Assembly: GCA_030429005.1 (NCBI GenBank)
Contig: JAUIDP010000024.1
Span: forward strand, 1-41,924
DNA length: 41,924 bases
Direction: 5' to 3'
Origin: Gammaproteobacteria bacterium
Lineage (GTDB): Bacteria > Pseudomonadota > Gammaproteobacteria > Steroidobacterales > Woeseiaceae
In this document: positions 32,483 to 39,289 of the stretch, in pieces
Layout: each line of letters starts with the position of its first letter
Position numbering within the stretch: position 1 is the first letter of the stretch
Position numbers and translations under genes: made by a program
The notes under the pieces: model-generated
Database searches by the model: none
Told to the model about the DNA's origin: nothing
The model's input: only the letters and a program-made list of their open reading frames with translations

Positions 32483-34098
32483 TACTCTCCCCCGTAAATT
32501 TCCTTCATTAACGGTCCCATCCTGCGCATACCGACGATCGCCATTGTCGTCAGCATGCCAGCCATCATTGCACCCGTCACACCACAGGTCAGCGTATCCT
32601 GGCCAGTGAGCCACAAGCCGGGAATGCGCGTGCGCGGGCCCAGCCAGTCCTGCTTCAGGCGGTCCGCCGTGTGTTCGAGCCCGTACAGCTCACCTTGCTG
32701 GTAACCGGAAAACCAGTTGGTCGACTGAGGCGTCGACACCTCGTAGTAGTCCACCCTGCCACGCAACTGCGGCAATTTTTCATACAGATGCTCCATCAGT
32801 CGCTCGCCGAGTGCCGCTTTGAATGCCTCGTAGTCTTCGCCACGCTTGCCCCAGGTTGTATCGTCCCAGGCGGCGAACCACGCGTACGGCGCCGGCGCGA
32901 CGATTTCGATAGTAGCCGTGCCCGGATGCCGGTTCTCATAATCCGGGTCCTTGGCCGACGGGAAGGAAATGTAGACGACCGGAAACTCGGCATTCGGGTC
33001 GGCCACGAACTTTTCAACGGCGGCGTCGTAGTCGTTGTCCGGGTAAATCCAGAAATTGGTCTTCGGCAGCCCCAGTTCAGCGGCCGTCTGCCGGAGGCCG
33101 ACGTAAATGCCAAGGTGCGCGAAACTCGGGCCAACCTTCGGCAGATCCTGACTGTAGCCGAACTTTGCTACCACCCCAGCCGGCAGCAAGTCACCGAATG
33201 TATTCGCAATACCGGCCGACGAAATCACGCACTCGCACTCGATGATGTGGCCGTCCGCCATCTCGACGCCGGTCACCCTGCCTGCCTCTGCCAGGATTTT
33301 CGTTACCCTGGCATAGGTAAAGACCTCGCCGCCGGCTTTCCGGATCCTCGGAATAATACTCTCGGCGATCTTCCAGCTACCGCCAACCGGGTAGTAACCG
33401 CCGTACAGGTAGTGGCGTGCAATCATCGCATGCACGAGGAAAGACGACTGCTTCGGCGGCAGCCCCATGTCGCCCCATTGCCCGCACAAGGTCGCGATGA
33501 GGTCCTGGTTATCCGTCAGTTCACTCAGCACCGCGTAGGTATTCCGGTACAGGTACTTCGGCTTTTTCAGTGACATGAAGGGAGCAGCGAGCTTCTGCTG
33601 CCAGGGCTTCAGGACCTTGTCCATCGCATGCGCTGACAGCCCACCGCTGACCTGGCTCAGTAGCTCCATGTAGCGGTCGATCGCCGCCTCTTCATCCGGG
33701 AATTGCCGCAACAGGTTGTCGCGAAAGGCCTGTTTGCCCGCCACGGCATTAAAGACCTTGTCGCCAATGTAAAAGCGATCGTACTCCGCTGCCATCGGCG
33801 ACCACTGCAGCTTGCCGTCCGACAGGAAGTCGAACATCTTGCGCGTGCGCGTGGCGGTGCCGACGTCGCCTATGTAGTGCACGCCAACATCCCACTCGTA
33901 GCCATTGCGTTCGTAGGAGTGGGTGTAGCCACCAGCCGTATAGTGCTGCTCGAGCACGCAAACCTTCCAACCCAGCTCGGACAACAGGGCCGCGCTCGTC
34001 AGGCCGCCCATGCCGGACCCGATAACGACAGCGTCGTAGTCTTGCGCCAATCGTTTCGGCCGGTAACGATAGCCAATGCGCAGTGTCGACGGTTTCAT
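32482..34098 (-). CDS. FAD-dependent oxidoreductase, RetSat/CrtI-like
   Basis: A 538-residue flavoprotein of the phytoene desaturase (CrtI)/retinol saturase group. The dinucleotide-binding motif GSGMGG is at residues 27-32, with Glu50 binding the ribose. Other matches are 'EQHYTAGGYTHSYERNGYEWDVGVHYIGD' near 50-78, 'YYPVGGSWKIAESIIPRIRKAGGEV' and the C-terminal 'GLWLTGQDTLTCGVTGAMMAG'. It would saturate or desaturate carbon-carbon bonds of isoprenoids; the substrate is not evident. The adjacent amidohydrolase overlaps its stop by one base. The ATG is preceded by TATTAT with six intervening bases and no SD. Confidence 0.9.
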   Translation of the reverse strand: MKPSTLRIGYRYRPKRLAQDYDAVVIGSGMGGLTSAALLSELGWKVCVLEQHYTAGGYTHSYERNGYEWDVGVHYIGDVGTATRTRKMFDFLSDGKLQWSPMAAEYDRFYIGDKVFNAVAGKQAFRDNLLRQFPDEEAAIDRYMELLSQVSGGLSAHAMDKVLKPWQQKLAAPFMSLKKPKYLYRNTYAVLSELTDNQDLIATLCGQWGDMGLPPKQSSFLVHAMIARHYLYGGYYPVGGSWKIAESIIPRIRKAGGEVFTYARVTKILAEAGRVTGVEMADGHIIECECVISSAGIANTFGDLLPAGVVAKFGYSQDLPKVGPSFAHLGIYVGLRQTAAELGLPKTNFWIYPDNDYDAAVEKFVADPNAEFPVVYISFPSAKDPDYENRHPGTATIEIVAPAPYAWFAAWDDTTWGKRGEDYEAFKAALGERLMEHLYEKLPQLRGRVDYYEVSTPQSTNWFSGYQQGELYGLEHTADRLKQDWLGPRTRIPGLWLTGQDTLTCGVTGAMMAGMLTTMAIVGMRRMGPLMKEIYGGE

Positions 34099-34104
34099 GC
34101 GCGG

Positions 34105-34110
34105 ATAATA
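34105..34110 (-). promoter_or_regulatory. Candidate -10 element (TATTAT) for a leaderless oxidoreductase mRNA
   Basis: TATTAT on the minus strand ends six bases before ATG 34098 and abuts the terminator of the upstream gene. No SD or good -35 is seen. Confidence 0.4.
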
Positions 34111-34141
34111 AAACAGCCCGCTTGCGCGGGCTGTATTTTTT
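34111..34141. terminator. Bidirectional intrinsic terminator
   Basis: ACAGCCCGC (34113-34121) and GCGGGCTGT (34126-34134) form a 9-bp GC-rich stem with loop TTGC. ATTTTTT follows on the plus strand and TTTTATT on the minus strand, so both directions qualify. On the minus strand it ends the transcript of the gene at 34159-34950. Confidence 0.85.
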
Positions 34142-34158
34142 CGCGGGTTATTCTCGAA

Positions 34159-34950
34159 TCAGTCGTCATCATCCTGCGGTGTCGAAATGTCAGGATCATG
34201 CACCCAGATCGTATGATCGGAGTCGGCAAAGCCGCTACTGAAGTCGGCGAAAACCGCATCGGCTTCTTCCTGCCCGATTTCCTCGACAATGAACTCGTAG
34301 AAACTCGGTTCGGGTGGTTCCATGGCCGCATAATTCTCATAGGACGAGACCAGGGAAATTTCTGCGTCGCCGATTTCCCGCGAAAACCACAGCCAGTTGA
34401 TCTCGCCGTCAGCCCAGTCTCCATCCAGTGCCAGTTGGCTGATTCTAGCTCGGGCTTCGCGAACCTCGGGCCCCGCTCCTTCTTTCACCTTCCACGTCGT
34501 GACCGAGTAGTACGGGCCATTGGTTCCCTCGTCCGGCCAGTGGCTGTTCTCGATGTCGGCACGCTCCAGGTAGTGATGCAGATGATCGACATACTGTGCG
34601 ACGTTTGCTGCGAAATGCTCGCGCAGGCCCAGTTCCTCAGTCTCGGCGGCATGCGTGTCCAGGTCGGCCCAGTTGAAACAACAGGATCTGAATGCTACCG
34701 GTTTCATGTTGTGGCCCGCCGCCACCCGGTAGGCGTTCCAGGCCCGCGACTCGCCCGCATCCTTGCGAAACTTCAGGTGCGTGGCCACGGCTGCGTTGAA
34801 CTCGTCGTCCATGCCAGGCTTGACCACCATTACCCAGACATCCGACAACGGCGGCACTGCGTCGGCATCGTCGTCCTGGGCGAGCGCGCCGAACGGCAGT
34901 ACAGTCATCGCGAGGCCGGCAATGCTGGCCAGGATTGCTGTTTTTTTCAT
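34159..34950 (-). CDS. Exported protein of unknown function with possible duplicated ABM-like folds
   Basis: ATG 34950 is set by a strong SD (AGGGGAGG, 34957-34964) and opens a signal peptide cleaved near GALA-Q (residues 24-25); the product has 263 residues. The mature part starts acidic. Two segments, 'VWVMVVKPGMDDEFNAAVATH' and 'YYSVTTWKVKEGAGPEVREAR', each look like the first strand and helix of a dimeric alpha-beta barrel (ABM/NIPSNAP-like) repeat, so a tandem fold is possible. 'SCCFNW' has adjacent cysteines. I do not recognise a function. The C-terminus is acidic, ending in 'QDDDD'. A TATACT -10 (34977-34982) lies upstream. Confidence 0.75.
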   Translation of the reverse strand: MKKTAILASIAGLAMTVLPFGALAQDDDADAVPPLSDVWVMVVKPGMDDEFNAAVATHLKFRKDAGESRAWNAYRVAAGHNMKPVAFRSCCFNWADLDTHAAETEELGLREHFAANVAQYVDHLHHYLERADIENSHWPDEGTNGPYYSVTTWKVKEGAGPEVREARARISQLALDGDWADGEINWLWFSREIGDAEISLVSSYENYAAMEPPEPSFYEFIVEEIGQEEADAVFADFSSGFADSDHTIWVHDPDISTPQDDDD

Positions 34951-34956
34951 GTTTTT

Positions 34957-34964
34957 CCTCCCCT
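34957..34964 (-). promoter_or_regulatory. Strong ribosome binding site AGGGGAGG
   Basis: AGGGGAGG lies six bases before ATG 34950 on the minus strand. It fixes this start against the longer frame reaching 35043. Confidence 0.8.
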
Positions 34965-34976
34965 TATGTCTTCTGG

Positions 34977-34982
34977 AGTATA
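34977..34982 (-). promoter_or_regulatory. Candidate -10 element TATACT
   Basis: TATACT on the minus strand is about 27 bases before ATG 34950, leaving a short leader that includes the SD. No close -35 match was found. Confidence 0.35.
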
Positions 34983-35130
34983 GACGAATCCAATGAATTC
35001 GCCGGAATAAGGATCGCTTACAAACGAAAATGGTTCTTTGCAAACAAATACTAAGGGATAATCCGAACCCTCGGCACCGACGGCAGTCTCATAACAGACC
35101 ATTCCGGGGCCGGCGCTCTTGGGGAAACCA

Positions 35131-38100
35131 GTGAAAGTCACCAATCTCGCACTATCGAATCCGGTTGCCGTGATCGCGGCCGTCCTGTTGATCGTCCTGA
35201 TGGGCACGGTGGCAATGGTCAGCCTGCCGATCCAGATGATTCCGAACGTCGAGCGGTCATTCATCCAGATCAATACGGGCTGGCGTGCCGCTGCACCTGA
35301 AGAAGTGGAGTCGGAGATCATCGAGCCGCAGGAAGACGTGTTACGCGGCATTCCCGGCCTCGAGAAGATGGAGTCGTCGGCGAATCGTGGCCGGGCCAAT
35401 ATCAACCTGATGTTTGCCGTCGGTACGGACCTGCAGCGTTCGCTGATCGAAGTGATCAACCGGCTGAACCAGGTACCGCGCTACCCCAACGATGTCACCG
35501 AACCTCGCATTTATGCCGGACAGGACCAGTTCGGCGCACAAATTGCGTGGTTCTCGCTGTACCGGGCGCCGGGCAATACCCGGCCGATGCCAAGTTATGC
35601 CGACTTTGTTCGCGAAGTCGTGCAGGCGCGCATCGAGCGCGTGTCCGGTGTATCCAACTCCAATGCCTACGGCGGACGCGAAAACGAGGTCCGCATCACC
35701 TTCGACCCCTACGAAGCCGCCGCGCTCGGCGTCGATATTCCGACCCTGGCCGGCCTGACCGGCAACAACAACGATACGTCGGGCGGCTTCAGTGACGTTG
35801 GCCGGCGCCAGTACACGCTGCGCTACGCGGGCAAGTATGACCTGCACGAATTCGGCGACATGGTGCTGGATTGGCGCGGCGGCAATCCGGTACGCCTGCG
35901 CGATATCGCCACAGTCGAAATCACGATGCGGGATGCCAATGGCTTCATGACACAAAATGGCGAGGAGTCCATCGCGTTCGATGCCCAGGTGGAGCAAGGC
36001 GTCAACGTGCTCGAAGTGATGGAAGACCTGAAAGCCGCGGTCAAGGAGCTCGAGGAAGGGCCGCTCAAACGCGAAGGCCTGCTGATTCGGCAGGCCTACG
36101 ACGAATCCACCTATATCGAGGATTCGATAGCGATGCTGCGCACCAACCTGCTGCTGGGCATCGGTCTCGCCGTCACGATTCTCTGGTGGTTCATGCGGCG
36201 TTTCCGCGCCACGTTTATCGTCGCGCTGGCAATTCCGGTCTCACTGCTGGCCGGCTTTGTCGTTATGCAGATTACCGGCCGCACACTGAACATGATCTCG
36301 CTCGCCGGCCTCGCCTTCGCCACCGGCATGGTGCTGGACGCTGCGATTGTCGTGCTCGAGAACATCGTGCGATTGCGGGAAAAAGGCATGGATGCCGCCG
36401 AAGCAGCGGCCGAGGGCAGCAACCAGGTCTGGGCGGCACTGATGGCGTCGACCGCCACGACCGTCGTGATTTTCCTGCCCATACTGTTCCTGAAGGACGT
36501 CTCCGGGCAGCTGTTTGCAGACCTGGCCCTCGTTATCTCGGTCGCTGTCACGGCGTCCCTGTTGATCGCCATTTCGATCATCCCGACGGCAGCGGCGAAA
36601 TGGCTGCACGGCGTCAAGCTGCACGACCCGCATGCGGACTGGTGGGAAAAGCTGACTGGCAAAATCATGCGCATCACTGATGGCAGGAACACGCGGCGCG
36701 GCCTGATCGGTGGCATGTTCGCGACGGCGACGGTGCTGACCTGGCTCCTGTTGCCACCCGCCAACTACCTGCCGGAAGGTAAACAGGGCTGGATATTCGC
36801 CTTTATCATGCAGCCACCGGGCCAGAGCGTTTCATCCGCCCGGACCGAATTCGGCGACCCAGTGATCGAACGCATCCGGCCATACCTCGAAGAAGGGCAC
36901 GAACTGCAGGTCAACAGCTTCTTTATGGGCGTGTTCGGCACCTTCGCATTCGCAGGGGCCGGCATGGTTGACCCGGACGATGCCGATGCAATGGTCAACA
37001 AGCTGAATACGGAAATCCTGGCGGGATTCCCGGATGTCATGGCCTTTGCCAACCAATGGGGCATCTTCGATCGCCTCGGTGGCGGCAGTAACATCGAACT
37101 CAACATCCAGAGCCGTGACATGGACTCCATGCTGGAGGCCGCGGTAACCGGCATGGGACTGGTCGGGCAGCATTTGCCAGGCGCACAGGCGCGACCAGTG
37201 CCCGGCGTGGATTTCTCGGAACCCGAACTGCGTTTCAACCCCGACGAGCGTCGCATCACCGAGGCCGGCTGGACGCGGCAACAGGTCTCGACCGTGGTGC
37301 GAGCGCTGGGTGACGGCGTTTATGTCGGCGACTATTTCGACGGCGACAATCGCATGGACATCATCCTCCGGGCACCGGAATGGAGCAGCCCTGAACAGCT
37401 GGCCGCGACCCCGGTCGCGACACCGCTCGGCGGCATCCAGCCGATCGGACAACTTGTGAGCATGGAACGCACTGCCGGCCCGAACCAGATTCGCCGCGTT
37501 GACCGGCGCCGGGCCGTCACGCTCGCCATTACGCCGCCACCGGACATGCCGCTGGAGACGGCGATCGAAATCCTGCAGCAAAACGTCGAGCCGACGCTGC
37601 TGCAAATGTTGCCGGATGACGGCGAGATCAGCTACCACGGCAGTGCGGACGACCTCGACATTGCGCTCGGCAACATGTCTCGCAGCTTCATACTCGCCAT
37701 TATCGTCCTGTACCTGCTGATGAGTGGCCTGTTCCGGTCCTTCATCGACAGCGCACTGGTGGTTGCCGCCCTGCCGCTGGCAACTGTTGGCGGCGTTGCC
37801 CTGCTACGCATTATGAACTTGCCAATGGACCTGCTGACGATGATTGGATTCATCACCTTGCTCGGCCTGGTGGTGAACAACGCAATCCTGCTCGTGCACC
37901 AGACACGCACGGCCGAGCGCGAGGGGCTGGACCGTCGCTCGTCGGTCGAACAGGCTGTGCGTCGCCGGCTGCGGCCAATCCTGATGAGTACGATGACCAG
38001 CCTGTTCGGTATGTTGCCGCTGCTGCTGATTCCCGGTCCCGGTTCCGAGGTTTACCAGGGGCTGGCCGCCGTAATTGTCGGTGGCATGTCGGTCAGCACT

Positions 38101-38208
38101 GTGTTCACATTGATTTTCCTGCCGAGCCTGTTACGCCTCGGCGAAACGAGTGTAGCCGGCGACCGTGCAACACAGTCGGCTGCATCGCCGTCACCCGTTA
38201 GTCCCTAG
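35131..38208 (+). CDS. RND-family efflux transporter, inner-membrane component
   Basis: I chose GTG 35131 because GGGG (35121-35124) lies six bases upstream and it gives the usual N-terminus 'MKVTNLALSNPVAVIAAVLL'; a TTG at 35119 is a weaker choice. The 1025-residue product has the typical RND plan: two periplasmic porter domains and twelve helices. TM4 reads 'GMVLDAAIVVLENI', keeping one acidic residue (Asp403) where AcrB has Asp407-Asp408, and TM10 reads 'GLVVNNAILLVHQ', with Asn916 in place of AcrB Lys940. These changes alter the usual proton-relay set. The membrane-fusion gene follows 16 bp later, so they form an operon; no outer-membrane channel gene is present. Substrate is unknown. Confidence 0.93.
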   Translation: MKVTNLALSNPVAVIAAVLLIVLMGTVAMVSLPIQMIPNVERSFIQINTGWRAAAPEEVESEIIEPQEDVLRGIPGLEKMESSANRGRANINLMFAVGTDLQRSLIEVINRLNQVPRYPNDVTEPRIYAGQDQFGAQIAWFSLYRAPGNTRPMPSYADFVREVVQARIERVSGVSNSNAYGGRENEVRITFDPYEAAALGVDIPTLAGLTGNNNDTSGGFSDVGRRQYTLRYAGKYDLHEFGDMVLDWRGGNPVRLRDIATVEITMRDANGFMTQNGEESIAFDAQVEQGVNVLEVMEDLKAAVKELEEGPLKREGLLIRQAYDESTYIEDSIAMLRTNLLLGIGLAVTILWWFMRRFRATFIVALAIPVSLLAGFVVMQITGRTLNMISLAGLAFATGMVLDAAIVVLENIVRLREKGMDAAEAAAEGSNQVWAALMASTATTVVIFLPILFLKDVSGQLFADLALVISVAVTASLLIAISIIPTAAAKWLHGVKLHDPHADWWEKLTGKIMRITDGRNTRRGLIGGMFATATVLTWLLLPPANYLPEGKQGWIFAFIMQPPGQSVSSARTEFGDPVIERIRPYLEEGHELQVNSFFMGVFGTFAFAGAGMVDPDDADAMVNKLNTEILAGFPDVMAFANQWGIFDRLGGGSNIELNIQSRDMDSMLEAAVTGMGLVGQHLPGAQARPVPGVDFSEPELRFNPDERRITEAGWTRQQVSTVVRALGDGVYVGDYFDGDNRMDIILRAPEWSSPEQLAATPVATPLGGIQPIGQLVSMERTAGPNQIRRVDRRRAVTLAITPPPDMPLETAIEILQQNVEPTLLQMLPDDGEISYHGSADDLDIALGNMSRSFILAIIVLYLLMSGLFRSFIDSALVVAALPLATVGGVALLRIMNLPMDLLTMIGFITLLGLVVNNAILLVHQTRTAEREGLDRRSSVEQAVRRRLRPILMSTMTSLFGMLPLLLIPGPGSEVYQGLAAVIVGGMSVSTVFTLIFLPSLLRLGETSVAGDRATQSAASPSPVSP

Positions 38209-38224
38209 ACCCAGAGTCCTGCCC

Positions 38225-39265
38225 ATGTTGTCGATTCGCAATCTGTTCCTGGCATCGTTTGCTGCAAGCTGCAGCCTCCCCGTATTTGCGCAGGGCATGG
38301 GCCCGGCTGCCGTCGTCATTTCCGACGTGGAATACCGGGAACTCGCACCGTCAGTCGACGTACCAGGCACCGTTGTCAGCCGGTATGACTCGAGCCTGGC
38401 ATCCGAACTGGCTGCCAAGCTCGTCTGGATTGCCGAGATCGGCACGGTCGTCAGCAAGGACGAAGTCATTGCGCGCATGGAAGACGTCACCTACCGTCTG
38501 CTCGAGGCAGAAGCCGAGGGTCGCGTCGAGCGCGAAAAAGCACGGGTGAAGTTCCTGATGTCCGAGCGCGAGCGACTCTCCAGCCTTGCGGCGAACAATC
38601 TGTCGGCGCGCAGCCAGCTGGAACAGAACGAGTCGGATCTCGCGGTAGCGCAGAGCGACCAGCGCATAGCCGAGGCGCAGCTCGGACTTGCCAGGGTGCA
38701 AATGCACATCACGCAAATTCGCGCACCGTTTGACGGCATCATTACCGAGCGGCTGCGCAACGTCGGCGAACGCCTGAACGTTGCGGACGAAGTCATTCGC
38801 ATTGTCGACCCGAAAGCGCTGGAAGTCGTTGCGCGGGCGCCACTCAGCACCGTGCATTACATCAAGCAGAATGCCGTGCTGGCCGTACGCAATGATTACC
38901 AGGAAGACCAGGCATCGGTGCGGGTGATCGTGCCCTTCGGCAATCCGCAGTCACACATGTTCGAAGTACGCCTCGATGTCGACCCGGAGCACTGGACAGT
39001 CGGCGAAAGCGTGCGCCTGTCGATGCCAACGGCTGATGTCAAGAAGGTTCTGGCGGTACCGCGTGACGCGCTGGTGCTGCGGCGCAACGGCACGTCTGTC
39101 TTCAAGGTGAAGCAGGACAATACCGTGGAACAGATCAGCGTCATTACCGGACTCGGCGACGGCAGCCATATCGAGGTCATCGGCGAACTCGCCGAAGGCG
39201 ACCAGGTCGTGACCCGCGGTGCCGAACGGCTGAGCCCGGGAATGGAAGTGCGTAGTACGACCTAG
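38225..39265 (+). CDS. RND efflux membrane-fusion (adaptor) protein
   Basis: A 346-residue periplasmic adaptor from ATG 38225. The signal peptide ends near PVFA-Q. The biotinyl-lipoyl half-motif starts at 'SVDVPGTVVSRYDSSLASELAAKLVWIAEIGTVV'. A long helical hairpin follows ('ERLSSLAANNLSARSQLEQNESDLAVAQSDQRI'), then the second lipoyl half ('ITQIRAPFDGIITERLRNVGERL') and the beta-barrel and membrane-proximal domains. It bridges the RND pump to an outer-membrane channel such as TolC. Unlike most such operons, the adaptor gene follows the pump gene. Only 24 bp separate its stop from that of the convergent adenylation-SGNH gene. Confidence 0.93.
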   Translation: MLSIRNLFLASFAASCSLPVFAQGMGPAAVVISDVEYRELAPSVDVPGTVVSRYDSSLASELAAKLVWIAEIGTVVSKDEVIARMEDVTYRLLEAEAEGRVEREKARVKFLMSERERLSSLAANNLSARSQLEQNESDLAVAQSDQRIAEAQLGLARVQMHITQIRAPFDGIITERLRNVGERLNVADEVIRIVDPKALEVVARAPLSTVHYIKQNAVLAVRNDYQEDQASVRVIVPFGNPQSHMFEVRLDVDPEHWTVGESVRLSMPTADVKKVLAVPRDALVLRRNGTSVFKVKQDNTVEQISVITGLGDGSHIEVIGELAEGDQVVTRGAERLSPGMEVRSTT

Positions 39266-39289
39266 ATTCCGGGGCCGGAGCGGCCAGGA

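Noticed and set aside
33703..34983. A 426-codon plus-strand frame
   Set aside because: It spans the start of the RetSat-like gene, a clear terminator and the exported-protein gene on the other strand, and its product has no features.
39273..39285. Small GC hairpin between the adaptor and adenylation-SGNH genes
   Set aside because: The stem is only 5 bp with a 3-nt loop and no T-run, so it is not a credible terminator.
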